A stretch of DNA of 64,000 nt from Deltaproteobacteria bacterium (lineage in GTDB: Bacteria > Myxococcota_A > Polyangia > Polyangiales > Ga0077539): assembly GCA_016704445.1 (NCBI GenBank), contig JADJAE010000007.1, positions 62,001 to 126,000 on the forward strand. The letters are read 5' to 3'. This document shows positions 7,700 through 16,186 of the stretch, in pieces. Each line of letters begins with the position of its first letter. Position 1 is the first letter of the stretch. The position numbers were made by a program, and so were the translations under genes. Below the pieces are notes generated by a model. The model was not told the origin of the DNA. It saw only the letters and a program-made list of their open reading frames with translations, and searched no databases.

Positions 7700-8608
7700 T
7701 CAGCTCAGGCCGCGGGCGAGCCACGCTTCGAGCGCGGCGGGGTCGAGGTCGAGCGCGGCGTCGAGGGCCGACTCGCCGAGGTGATCGAGGCGTGCGCGGA
7801 GGGCGTCGCGTTCGGGGGCGGAGACCTCGCGGTGAAGGCGACGCTCGACGATGCGAACGAGCGCGAGCAGCGTGCCCTCGGTGCGGCAACGGCGTTCGAG
7901 TTCCTCGACAAAGGGCAGTGACCTCATGAGTTCATCCTCGTCTTCGGGCGCCCGTGTACCGTGGGCGCGGCGGTCGTGGTGGAGTTCTACCACCCGCCGC
8001 ACGAGCGCGTCGCGCACCGCGCCGGGCGGCGTCTGTTGAAGGTCCGAGATCGCCCGCCGCAGCGTGAGCCCGGCGCCCATCAGCCGCAGCGCGAGCGTGT
8101 CGGCCGTCTCGGGCAGCTCCGCGAGCACCACGATCGACAGCGGCAGCGCGGCGCCCAGGTCATAGAACCCCTGCGGCCACCCGGTCGACGGCGCGAAGGG
8201 CAGCGACCCCAGCGCGGTGTCGGGGCGCCCGCCGCACAGGAGCCACGAGACCTCGGCCGCGGGCCGATGCCCCAGCGCGCGGGCGTGCTGGTGGTTGAGG
8301 ATCTTGCGCAGGCAGCTCCGGACCTCCGCGACGTCGGGGGCCTCGTGGAAGGGATCGAAGAAGCAGCAACGGTCGGTCATCGCGCCCAGCAGGCCGAGCG
8401 CGCGGCGGGCCTCGTCGTGCGACGGGTCAGGGTCGAACATCACGTCGGCGCGCTGCGACTTGAGCGCGGGTGCCTCGACCTCGGTCTCCAGGCGACCGTG
8501 CGCGGAGAGCAGCAGGTCGAGCACATCCTTGGCGAACTGGTCGAAGGGCGACGACACGACCCGGTGACGGAGCGCGCGACGTGCCAGTCGAAGCCTGCTG
8601 AAGAACAA
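7700..8608 (-). CDS. Rpn/PD-(D/E)XK-like protein, putative
   Basis: 302 residues, ATG at 8608. The N-terminal part has the look of Rpn-type/PD-(D/E)XK transposase-associated nucleases: SPFDQFAKDVLDLLLSAHGR, then a candidate catalytic region ETEVEAPALKSQRADVMFDP at about residues 41-60. The second half is helical with many Arg/Glu/Leu residues and ends EAWLARGLS. No signal peptide or membrane segment. Such proteins are often multicopy in myxobacteria and cyanobacteria and some promote recombination. The reading is tentative; it may be a family-specific hypothetical without nuclease activity. It stands alone, convergent with the preceding island. Confidence 0.55.
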   Translation of the reverse strand: MFFSRLRLARRALRHRVVSSPFDQFAKDVLDLLLSAHGRLETEVEAPALKSQRADVMFDPDPSHDEARRALGLLGAMTDRCCFFDPFHEAPDVAEVRSCLRKILNHQHARALGHRPAAEVSWLLCGGRPDTALGSLPFAPSTGWPQGFYDLGAALPLSIVVLAELPETADTLALRLMGAGLTLRRAISDLQQTPPGAVRDALVRRVVELHHDRRAHGTRAPEDEDELMRSLPFVEELERRCRTEGTLLALVRIVERRLHREVSAPERDALRARLDHLGESALDAALDLDPAALEAWLARGLS

Positions 8609-8845
8609 GCAATCGAAGGGGTGGCGGCGGGTGGCGGCAGGGGTGGCGGCGAGGGTGGCGGAGGAGAGCCCAAGCCCGGTGTCGCGGAGCGACGGGGTGA
8701 TGCAGTGGGGGAGGATGACCGGCGTCCCGGCGACGGCCCCCGCGCGGGTGCCGGGGGTCGAACGCGGGGCTGAGACTCGGCCAGCCCGCCTCGGTGGGCT
8801 TCTCCTCCGGCGCCTACGCGGTGCCGGGCGTGCAGTGAAGCCCCT

Positions 8846-10537
8846 TCACCGGCAGCGCACCGGCCGGGCGTGCGGCAGCGCCACCCTCGGGCGCGCCGGG
8901 TCGTACCACCGCGGATCATCCCCTCGCAGCGGCCCCACCGCCGCGAGCCCCGCCGCCACCGCGTCGCGCATCACCGGCGCGGCCGCGATGGCGTCGTCGG
9001 TCAATGGCTCCGCGAGGTGCCGCGAGAGCGATCCTCCCGCGAGGTAGTCGTTGGTCGCCACGGTGAGCAGCTCGTCGTCGCCCACGGCGCGTCCGTCGTC
9101 GCGCGTCACCCGCAGCTCCATCGAGCTCCCGGCGCAGGTGACGGCCACCCGCGCCCCGGCGAGGCCGAGCGCCCCGTCGTCGGCGCGCGCGTTGTTGCGC
9201 AGCACCGCCCGCAGCGCCGATCCGCGCATCCTCACGGTCACCAGCCGGTTGTCGAAGGGCAGCACGGAATACAGCTCCCCGTAATCGAGCGCCCCCTCCG
9301 GGAGGTCGGCGCGCACCCCGCCGCTGTTCATCAGGGCCACGTCGGCGCCCGGGGCGGCGGCGAGCATCCGGTCGGCGACGAGGTTGGTGAGCGCCGACTC
9401 CTCCTGGTAGCGGGTGCGCACGAGGCGCTCGACCACCACGCCGAGCGACCGCTCCTCCACCGCCCTCGCGTCGGCGAGCGGACCGGCGACGATGCGGGCC
9501 ACGGCCTCGTCGGCCACCACCGGGGCGCCCTCGTAGGGTGCTGGCGCGCAGCGGGAGGGATCCGCGGGCTCTCGGGAAATCTCGCCGCAGACGCCGCGCG
9601 GGGGGAAGACCTGTCGGCCGGTGACGCGCCCTCGCTCGACGGTGAGGTCGACGCGGCCGAAGGCCTCGCCGTTGGCGAAGGACTCGATCACGGGGATGCC
9701 ATGCACCACGTGGGCGACGCCCCGGTGGGTGTGGCCCGCGACGATGGCGTCGACGCCCCCTTCGGGGAGCGCCCGGGCGAGCTCGAAGACCTCCTCGCGG
9801 GCGTCGCAGGTGGAGAGGTCGTCGGGCTGGTCGAAGCGTCGGCACCCGCCGCCCGCGTGGGCGAGCACGACCACCACGGCGGCCCCGCGAGCGCGCAGCG
9901 AGGCGGCGCGGGCGCTCACCGTGTCGGCGAGCGGGCGCATGGCGAGGCCGCGGAAGTTCACCGCGAGGGTGGTGGTGGGGGTGGCCTCGGTGCTGACGCC
10001 GACGATGCCGACGCGCACCCCGGCAATGGTGGTGAGCAGGTCGGGGGAGACGTTGTCCCAGGGGAGGGAATTGCCCGAGGAGGCCTCGACGATGTTGGCG
10101 GCGAGGAAGGGAAACGACGCCTCGCGGGCGCGGGCTCGCAGCGCCCCGCGGGGGTCGTCCGAGGGGGCGCGGGGGAAGGTGGCCTCGCCGGAGGGTCCGT
10201 AGTCGAACTCGTGGTTGCCGATGGCGGCGGCGGCGTAGCCGAGGGCGTTGTAGGCGCGCACGACGGCGGCGCCTTCGGTGAGGTTGGAGGCGAGGGTGCC
10301 CTGGAAGAGGTCGCCCGCGTCGACGAGGAGCACGGCGCCGTCGGCGCGGCGGGCGCTTCGCAGGTTGGCGAGGTGGCCGCCCAGCCAGGGGAGGAGCGCG
10401 ATGCGGCCGTGGAGGTCGTTGGTCCCGACGAGCGAGATCACCACGCGGGAGCGGGCGCGAGGCGACGCGCGGCGGGAGGCGCGGTGCGAGGCGCACGAGG
10501 GCAGCAGGAGGAGGAGCAGCAGCAGGGCGGATCGCAT
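8846..10537 (-). CDS. 5'-nucleotidase / UshA-like metallophosphatase lipoprotein
   Basis: 563 residues, ATG at 10537. A lipoprotein signal (Leu run then LLPSC) places it in the envelope. The metallophosphatase domain carries the metal-site motifs in order: NDLHGR near 39, GDLFQG near 75, GNHEFDYG near 107 and GHTHRG near 265. The C-terminal nucleotide-binding domain has NSGGVRADL near 406 and a conserved NDYLAGG near 493. These define the UshA/CpdB/YfkN family, which hydrolyses nucleotides or UDP-sugars in the periplasm for phosphate and nucleoside scavenging. Length and motif spacing match the family. It is monocistronic and divergent from the TPR gene across a short promoter region. Confidence 0.93.
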   Translation of the reverse strand: MRSALLLLLLLLPSCASHRASRRASPRARSRVVISLVGTNDLHGRIALLPWLGGHLANLRSARRADGAVLLVDAGDLFQGTLASNLTEGAAVVRAYNALGYAAAAIGNHEFDYGPSGEATFPRAPSDDPRGALRARAREASFPFLAANIVEASSGNSLPWDNVSPDLLTTIAGVRVGIVGVSTEATPTTTLAVNFRGLAMRPLADTVSARAASLRARGAAVVVVLAHAGGGCRRFDQPDDLSTCDAREEVFELARALPEGGVDAIVAGHTHRGVAHVVHGIPVIESFANGEAFGRVDLTVERGRVTGRQVFPPRGVCGEISREPADPSRCAPAPYEGAPVVADEAVARIVAGPLADARAVEERSLGVVVERLVRTRYQEESALTNLVADRMLAAAPGADVALMNSGGVRADLPEGALDYGELYSVLPFDNRLVTVRMRGSALRAVLRNNARADDGALGLAGARVAVTCAGSSMELRVTRDDGRAVGDDELLTVATNDYLAGGSLSRHLAEPLTDDAIAAAPVMRDAVAAGLAAVGPLRGDDPRWYDPARPRVALPHARPVRCR

Positions 10538-10614
10538 CGTCGGGGACGAAGGGTACGATGGAAGGCCGCGCGGAGCGCTGGCTCGCCCAGGGGAGCGCGG
10601 CGGTCACAACCGCG

Positions 10615-10639
10615 GTATTCCAGAATACAAGAGTTGTAT
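10615..10639. promoter_or_regulatory. Overlapping palindromes before TPR gene
   Basis: An AT-rich patch in very GC-rich surroundings holds GTATTCCAGAATAC (10615-10628, 6-bp arms, 2-nt centre) overlapping ATACAAGAGTTGTAT (10625-10639, 6-bp arms, 3-nt centre). It ends 3 nt before the ATG of the TPR gene and lies between divergent genes. It fits an operator and/or the -10 region; the regulator is unknown. Confidence 0.5.
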
Positions 10640-10642
10640 CCG

Positions 10643-11278
10643 ATGAACCGATGGACGGCGATGCTCGCGGCGGCGCTGGTGGCGATGGCCCCGCCGCTCT
10701 GCGCCCAGCCCATGGGTGACATCGCCGCGCTCCGTCGGCAGGTGGCGGCCGAGCACCTGTCTCGCGCCAGGGAGCAGGAGCGCTCGGGCCGCGCGCTCGA
10801 CGCCGAGGGCAGCTACCGGGACGCGCTCGTGGCCGACCCTGCGAGCCTTGAGGCTGCCATCGGGTACGCCCGGCTGCTGCGCGCCCGAGGGCACGCCGAC
10901 GAGGCCTTCGCGACGCTGCGCTCTCTGCCGCCGAGGGCGCTCGCAGACGACGAGGCGCTCTCCGCCCTGGCCGAGGCGTGGGTGTCCTTCGGTCGCGCCG
11001 ACGAGGCGGTCGGGCTGCTGCGCGACCGCGCCCACGGGATCACCGGGTGGCGCGCCCTCGCGACGCTTGCCGCGCGTCAGGGGTCCTTCGTGGAGGCGCT
11101 GGCCGCGGCGCGGCGGGTGCTGGACGGCGGCGACGAGAGCCGCTCGGCGGGGCTCACGGTGCGGGCGCTCACGCAGTTGAGCGGCGAGCTCGACGTGGTG
11201 CGCCGCCCTCCGAGGGGGACGACCGCGGCGCTGCGGCGCTGGCTGGCGGACGACCGATCCGGGTCGCCGGGCTGGTAG
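10643..11278 (+). CDS. TPR-repeat exported protein
   Basis: 211 residues from the ATG at 10643. A signal peptide (AMLAAALVAMAPPLCAQP, cleavage after CAQ or nearby) sends it out of the cytosol. The rest is helical with TPR-like pairs, for instance HLSRAREQERSGRALDAEGS and ALVADPASLEAAIGYARLLR, so it is a likely protein-interaction scaffold. The open frame continues far upstream but that part is antisense to the nucleotidase. No partner is evident from the neighbours. Confidence 0.75.
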   Translation: MNRWTAMLAAALVAMAPPLCAQPMGDIAALRRQVAAEHLSRAREQERSGRALDAEGSYRDALVADPASLEAAIGYARLLRARGHADEAFATLRSLPPRALADDEALSALAEAWVSFGRADEAVGLLRDRAHGITGWRALATLAARQGSFVEALAAARRVLDGGDESRSAGLTVRALTQLSGELDVVRRPPRGTTAALRRWLADDRSGSPGW

Positions 11279-11328
11279 GTGAAGGCTCGGCGGCGCTCGG
11301 CGGGCGCCGCTGGTATGGTCCGCGGATC

Positions 11329-11880
11329 ATGTCGAGTCACGACACCTCGCGCGCCCTGCGGCAACTGTTCGAGCGCTATCTATCGGCTGTGCAGGAGGTG
11401 TCCGGCTCGCTCCCGATCACCGAGCACGACCCGGTGGTGCGCTCCCCCTGCGAGCTGGGCGAGCCCGACGCCGACGGGATCGTCACGTGGCGTCCCGTCC
11501 AGCGGAAGCCGCGCTCCGACCTGTCGATGATCGAGCGCGAGGCCGGGGTGATGCTGCCCGACGACCTGCGCGACTGGTTCGGCGCGTGGTGGTGCCTTCC
11601 CCTCGAGGCCTCGCTCTTCGGCGAGCCGATGGTGCTGCTGGGCATCACCGGGCCGGAGGACGAGCGCGTGGTGGCGAAGCGCTGGGCGGGCCACGTGGCC
11701 GCTCGGAGGGCTCGCGGGGTCGACGACACGGTCCCGGTGGGGGCCTTCATGGACGGGCGCATCCTGACGGTGGCGTGCCCCAACGGAGAGGTGCGGCTGG
11801 AGACCACCACGCGCTCGCTGAGCTTCGTGGCGGCCTCGGTGAGCGACCTCTTCGGGATGCTCGTGCTCCAGACGCCCTGA
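11329..11880 (+). CDS. Syd-like SecY-interacting protein (SUKH superfamily)
   Basis: 183 residues from ATG 11329; longer open frame upstream is not supported. The pattern RSPCELGEPDADGIVTWRPV and the following LSMIEREAGVMLPDDLRDWF agree with Syd, a cytosolic SUKH-superfamily protein that contacts SecY and acts in translocon quality control. The downstream FGEPMVLLGITG and the C-terminal AASVSDLFGML also fit. In Escherichia coli Syd is 181 residues, so the length agrees. SUKH proteins also serve as toxin immunity proteins, but no toxin gene is adjacent. It follows the TPR gene by 50 bp on the same strand. Confidence 0.68.
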   Translation: MSSHDTSRALRQLFERYLSAVQEVSGSLPITEHDPVVRSPCELGEPDADGIVTWRPVQRKPRSDLSMIEREAGVMLPDDLRDWFGAWWCLPLEASLFGEPMVLLGITGPEDERVVAKRWAGHVAARRARGVDDTVPVGAFMDGRILTVACPNGEVRLETTTRSLSFVAASVSDLFGMLVLQTP

Positions 11881-11898
11881 GCCGTCGGGTCGCTTGCG

Positions 11899-13098
11899 CT
11901 ACGGCGTCGCGGCGGGTCGCGGCGCGCTCGACTCCATCTGCACCCTGGAGCGCAGCGTCACCTGGCCAGGGACCTCGATGCGAAACCACCCACGGCTCTC
12001 GTCGAAGGCCCCTCCCACGCTGGGGGCGAAGAGCCTCCGGGTGGCCACGACGGTGAAGCTCCATCGGGAGCGTCGGCCGCCGGGCAGGGGCATCGGGTCC
12101 TGCTCCTCGAGGCCATGGCGCACGGCCTCGATGGCCGCCCGGTCGAAGCCCGGGATGCCCGACGGGTGCAGCAGCCTCACGTCGAGCACGCGGCCGTCCT
12201 CGTCCTGGTCGACCTGAACCTCTGCGCGGGTGGTTCGCACGTTGCGTCGCCACGACTCGTCACCGGCGCTCGTCGCCATCGGTGGGCGGTTGGCGTTGAG
12301 CCCGTTGCCCGACACGCCCCCGATGGCCTCGATCGCGTCCGCGGCCCCGCCCAGCCGGGGCTGCGCGGCGGCCTCCAGCACCTGGCGCTGGCGGCGGATC
12401 ATACGGTCGCCGAAGATCCTGATCGCCGTCTCCGGCGCGATGAAGCCCGCCATCAGGGTGTCGCCGAGGTTGGGGACTCGCACCACCCCGGGGCGCCACG
12501 CCTCCGCGACGCGTCGACGAACGTTCCAGAGGTAGCTGCGAACGCCCGGGGCCTCGCGCACCACGGTCGCCCCGAGGGCCTCGCGGACGAAGCCCTGCGA
12601 AGCGGAGCGAGCGCGCTCCTCCTCGGTGCCCGTGGAGCCCGGGAAGAGGCCCGCGCGAGAGGAGCCGGAGGGCGCCTCGGCGGCGGAGCGGGAGGGCACC
12701 GAGAGGGCGTCGACGCGGGGGCGCAGGAGGTCCGAGGCGCTCAGCACGGGCGGAGGCGCAGCGGGCGGTGGCGCAGCGGGCGGTGGCGCTGCGGGCGGTG
12801 GCGCAGCGGGCGATGGCGCAGCGGGGCTACGAGGGGCCGGGAGCGCGGCGCGCCTCGGGGCGACCCCACGGGCTGTGGGCTCGACGGGCGGCGGTGTCGC
12901 GGGCTCGACGGGCGGCGGTGTCGTCGGCGCGGGCGTTGGCGGCGGCGGCGGTGTCTCCAGGGCGAACTCGGTGACGCGCAGCACGCGGGCGGGCGAGGTG
13001 ACGGCGGGCGGTCCCGGGAGCGAGAGGAGCAGCGCGAAGACGAGCGAGTGCCCGAGGCCCGAGGCGAGCAGCCATCGCGAGCTACGGGGGAGCGCCAT
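11899..13098 (-). CDS. TonB-like energy-transducer protein
   Basis: 399 residues, ATG at 13098. One N-terminal membrane segment (SGLGHSLVFALLLSLPG) anchors it in the inner membrane. Residues about 50-125 form a Pro/Ala/Thr linker with a five-fold AAPPP repeat encoded by 15-bp tandem DNA units near 12745-12825; this would span the periplasm. The C-terminal region includes a TonB_C-type signature: VQVDQDEDGRVLDVRLLHPS then IPGFDRAAIEAVRHGL. No ExbB/ExbD genes are near, so it may use remote partners. It could alternatively be a TonB-family protein of a non-transport system, as is common in myxobacteria. Confidence 0.8.
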   Translation of the reverse strand: MALPRSSRWLLASGLGHSLVFALLLSLPGPPAVTSPARVLRVTEFALETPPPPPTPAPTTPPPVEPATPPPVEPTARGVAPRRAALPAPRSPAAPSPAAPPPAAPPPAAPPPAAPPPVLSASDLLRPRVDALSVPSRSAAEAPSGSSRAGLFPGSTGTEEERARSASQGFVREALGATVVREAPGVRSYLWNVRRRVAEAWRPGVVRVPNLGDTLMAGFIAPETAIRIFGDRMIRRQRQVLEAAAQPRLGGAADAIEAIGGVSGNGLNANRPPMATSAGDESWRRNVRTTRAEVQVDQDEDGRVLDVRLLHPSGIPGFDRAAIEAVRHGLEEQDPMPLPGGRRSRWSFTVVATRRLFAPSVGGAFDESRGWFRIEVPGQVTLRSRVQMESSAPRPAATP

Positions 13099-13122
13099 CG
13101 CCGCAACGATGACACGCCTCCC

Positions 13123-13341
13123 TTACGGGACCAGCACCACCTTGCCCAGCACCTGTCGCCGCTCCAGGCGCTCGAGCGCCTCCGACGACCTCGCGAAGGG
13201 GACCACCCGGTCGACGTGCGGTCGCAGCGTCCCTTCGGCGACGAGGTCGAGGATGCGCGCGGCGTGGGCGCGGTTTCCCAGCGGCTCTCGCGCGGCGAAC
13301 GATCCCCAGAACACCCCTCCTCCCGGACCATTGCCCGCGAG
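13123..13341 (-). pseudogene. C-terminal remnant of MDR/quinone oxidoreductase
   Basis: About 70 codons encode GNGPGGGVFWGSFAAREP, then HAARILDLVAEGTLRPHVDR and LERRQVLGKVVLVP before a TAA. This is the C-terminal end of zinc-independent medium-chain dehydrogenase/quinone reductase-like proteins. The catalytic domain and the GxGxxG NADPH site are absent upstream, where the Cys-rich lipoprotein gene begins on the other strand. It is a truncated gene, most likely cut by a past rearrangement. Confidence 0.7.
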
Positions 13342-13382
13342 CGCGCACCCGCTGCATCCTTCGGCTCGTGCGAAACGCCGCG

Positions 13383-14204
13383 ATGAGATCTCCGATGGTG
13401 TTCATGCTTGCCCTCGCCGCGCTCGGCGGGTGCAGCGAGACTGTGTCGACGCCCGCGCCCGACGCCGCCGACGCCGCCGACGTGGCCGACGCCACTGACG
13501 CGAGCGACGCGCTCGACGTCACCGACGCGAGCGATGTCACCGACGCGAGCGACGTGCTCGACGCGAGCGACGTGCTCGATGCGATGGACGTCTCACGGCC
13601 CGATGTGGGGGCTGACGTTCCGGTCGATGTGGGCGTGCGCTGCGGGCCGAGGGAGACGGCCTGCGTGTCGGCTGGCGTGCTGATGTGCACCAACCTCGAC
13701 AGCGACTCCCGTCACTGTGGGGCGTGCGGTCGCGCCTGCTGTCCCGGGCAGTTCTGCGCCATCGGAGCCTGCGTGACCGGCTGCCCGGCGGGCATGACGG
13801 TGTGCACTCCCGCCGGTGCCACCTGCCCGCTCTGCGTCGACACCTCCACCAGCAGCGCCCACTGTGGCCGCTGCAACCTCGCCTGCGCCGACGGGCAGGT
13901 GTGCGCCCGCGGCGAGTGCGTGGCGCCCGCCTGCGCGACGGTGACCGAGCCGCCGCCGCCGATGGGCCAGTGCGACGGCCGAGGGCGCATCGCGTGCGAG
14001 CGCTGGGCGCAGGACATCGCGGGAGGACGCCTCACCGTCACCGCGCAGTGCCTCACCACCCCATCGGGCTGCGCGAAGGCTGATCGCTGCGATGATCCTC
14101 GAGACCCGGCGACCTGCCGCTGCGGCGCCGAGCCGTCCTGCGGCGTCAACCAGGTGTGTGAGCTCGTAGGGCCGACCGCGCGCTGCCGCTGCGCCCGGCC
14201 GTAG
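13383..14204 (+). CDS. Cysteine-rich lipoprotein with DA/DV linker
   Basis: 273 residues from ATG 13383 (a GTG 15 bp upstream is possible). Signal peptide ends in the lipobox LGGC, so it is exported and lipidated. Residues about 25-80 are a low-complexity Asp/Ala/Ser/Val linker with repeats of the TDASDVLDASDV type. The remainder is Cys-rich with CGACGRACCPGQFC, CGRCNLACADGQVC and a final CRCGAEPSCGVNQVC, spacing typical of the secreted cysteine-rich repeat proteins of myxobacteria. It is probably held together by disulfides on the cell surface. Function is not known. Confidence 0.82.
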   Translation: MRSPMVFMLALAALGGCSETVSTPAPDAADAADVADATDASDALDVTDASDVTDASDVLDASDVLDAMDVSRPDVGADVPVDVGVRCGPRETACVSAGVLMCTNLDSDSRHCGACGRACCPGQFCAIGACVTGCPAGMTVCTPAGATCPLCVDTSTSSAHCGRCNLACADGQVCARGECVAPACATVTEPPPPMGQCDGRGRIACERWAQDIAGGRLTVTAQCLTTPSGCAKADRCDDPRDPATCRCGAEPSCGVNQVCELVGPTARCRCARP

Positions 14205-14239
14205 TACCGGGGACTGACGGGCGGGCGGGCGGCCGCCGC

Positions 14240-16186
14240 TCAGCGCGCCGCGCCCGCTTCGATCCAGTTGCGGATGGTCGCGATGTCTCCCGCCGGGAGC
14301 GTCGGCAACCCACGCGGCATCGCGCTCCCGCACGGAGGCGCCGTCCCGCCGCGGATCTTCAGGTACAGCAGGCTCGCCAGCGAATCCCCCGGCGTCACCC
14401 GCAGCAGGCCCGACGCGCCGCACGATCCACCCATCGCAGCGACGCCGGTTCCGCCGGCGCCCACGAGGTTGGTGTAGGCCAGCGTCTGGGTCGACATGTT
14501 GAGCGCCCCCGAGCTGCCGTGGCAGCCCACGCATGCCCGCTGGATGATCGGATACACCGCCGCGAACCCGCTACCCGCATCGCGCGGCCCGGTGTCCGTC
14601 GCTCCCGCATCGCGCGGCCCGGTGTCCGTCGCTCCCGTGTCCCTCGGCCCGGTGTCCGTCGCTCCCGTGTCCCTGGGCCCGCTGTCGATGGGCCCTCGAT
14701 CGGTCACGCCCGTATCCCTCGGCCCGCTGTCGAGGGGTCCGCGATCGGTGACTCCGGTGTCCCTCAGTCCGCTGTCGAGAGGCCCCCGATCGGTCACGCC
14801 CGTATCCCTGGGTCCGCTGTCGAGGGGCCCCCGGTCGGTCACGCCCGTGTCCGTGGGTCCGCCGTCGAGCACTGCGCCATCGCGTGCTCCAGCGTCCATG
14901 CTCGCGTCCGTTCCGGCGTCGGCCGCTCCGGAGTCCGTGCCCGCGCCCGTGCCCGCGTCCGTGCCCGCGTCCGGCGGGGGATCGAGCCACCGCACGATCG
15001 CGGCGCGCTCCTCGGCGGTGAGCGTGGCGGGCGGCGGCGGCATGCGCTGCATCTCCACCACCGCGCGACGTATCGCCGACGTCTCATCCACCCAGAACTG
15101 GTACCGCGTCAGGTTGAGGCTCGCGGTGCCTCCAGGCAGGTGGCACGGCGTGCAGCGCCGGGCGAACACCGGCCGCACCTCCTGCTCCCACTGCTGCACC
15201 CTGGGGTCGACCGAGAGCGCGTAGCGGGAGAGCCTTCCCCCGCCGAGCACCCACACGCTGCCGTTGCCCGAGCCCACCAGGCGAGCGTCCGCAGGCACGG
15301 TCACGCCCGTCGCCAGCCGCACGCCCTCGGTCGCGTCGAAGACCCCGAGCGAGCCGCCCGCGATCATCCACAGGTTGGCCCCCGCGCGCGCGATGGAGCG
15401 CACCGCCCCCGTCGTGGTGGGCGCCCCCGGAACCAGCGCCCCGCCCGACTGCTCCCGCCAGAGCCCGCCGGTCGCGGTGCCCACGACCAGCTTGCCCTCG
15501 GCGTCCAAGGCCACCGCGCTCGCGCCTTCGACCGCGTAGTCGGTGAAGCGCTGGCTCATCACGTCGAACACCCGAGCGCCGCTCGTCGTGCGCGCCGCCA
15601 CCCGGCCGCCGCCCGCCTGCAGCGTCGCGAAGCTCGGGTCGTTCCATCGCAGCACGCGCATGCCGTCGGCCACCGCGAAGCCCGCGTCCGTCCCGAAGAC
15701 CACGCGCGTCTCGTCGAGCACGGCCACCGAGCGCACCATCTGGTCGCCCAGGCCGTAGCGCGCGGTGACGTCCTCCAGGGTCATGCGGTCTCGCACCCGC
15801 CAGAGGTGCCCCGCGCCGTCGACCGCCAGCACCCAGCGACCGGCGCTGCCGTCCCCCGCCGGGACGCTCGCCGCGTCGCGCCACATCATCACCCGCATGT
15901 CGCGCGCGAACACAGCGCCGCCCGAGAGCCACTGCATCCCGCGCTCGCCGAAGACCACCACGTCGTCGCCCGACTCGACCACCGCGGTGATCATCCCGAG
16001 CTCGGCCATCGCGGCGTTCCAGCTCAGGGCGGTGGCCGTGACGGGCTCCGGCGCCACGTCGGGGATGGGCCGCGCCACGTCGGCGAGGGCGGCGGCGTCG
16101 CCGCGGGTCATCAGGGCCTCGTCGCCGCAACCGAGGGCGGTCGCGGCGGCGGCGAGGAGGGTCCAGCGGGAGTTGGTCTTCTTCAT
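14240..16186 (-). CDS. Lipoprotein with two c-type haem motifs and DTG repeats
   Basis: 648 residues. Signal and lipobox TALGCG mark a lipoprotein. Residues about 45-330 resemble a beta-propeller (repeated GxVWVLGGG and WRVRDRM-like blades). Two CxxCH sites follow: CTPCH near 350 with the downstream MPPPPATLT (the Met is a candidate axial ligand), and CVGCH near 553, with SAMPRGLP near 625. Between them residues about 441-535 are a 15-residue repeat (GPLDSGPRDTGVTDR). So this is a surface c-type cytochrome with propeller and flexible spacer, like the Planctomycete-type cytochrome-containing lipoproteins. Its start overlaps the stop of the DUF1501 gene by 4 bp; the four genes to 20282 form an operon. 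Confidence 0.85.
   Translation of the reverse strand: MKKTNSRWTLLAAAATALGCGDEALMTRGDAAALADVARPIPDVAPEPVTATALSWNAAMAELGMITAVVESGDDVVVFGERGMQWLSGGAVFARDMRVMMWRDAASVPAGDGSAGRWVLAVDGAGHLWRVRDRMTLEDVTARYGLGDQMVRSVAVLDETRVVFGTDAGFAVADGMRVLRWNDPSFATLQAGGGRVAARTTSGARVFDVMSQRFTDYAVEGASAVALDAEGKLVVGTATGGLWREQSGGALVPGAPTTTGAVRSIARAGANLWMIAGGSLGVFDATEGVRLATGVTVPADARLVGSGNGSVWVLGGGRLSRYALSVDPRVQQWEQEVRPVFARRCTPCHLPGGTASLNLTRYQFWVDETSAIRRAVVEMQRMPPPPATLTAEERAAIVRWLDPPPDAGTDAGTGAGTDSGAADAGTDASMDAGARDGAVLDGGPTDTGVTDRGPLDSGPRDTGVTDRGPLDSGLRDTGVTDRGPLDSGPRDTGVTDRGPIDSGPRDTGATDTGPRDTGATDTGPRDAGATDTGPRDAGSGFAAVYPIIQRACVGCHGSSGALNMSTQTLAYTNLVGAGGTGVAAMGGSCGASGLLRVTPGDSLASLLYLKIRGGTAPPCGSAMPRGLPTLPAGDIATIRNWIEAGAAR
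14577..14862. repeat. 45-bp in-frame tandem repeats
   Basis: About six units of 45 bp (or shorter variants of 36 bp) encode GPLDSGPRDTGVTDR-like segments inside the cytochrome lipoprotein. Unit variants differ by a few bases. Such in-frame arrays expand and contract by slippage and change only the spacer length between the two haem sites. Confidence 0.85.

Noticed and set aside
8870..10642. Long plus-strand open frame running into the TPR gene
   Set aside because: It is antisense to the nucleotidase, low complexity in translation, and the TPR protein has a proper signal peptide at 10643.
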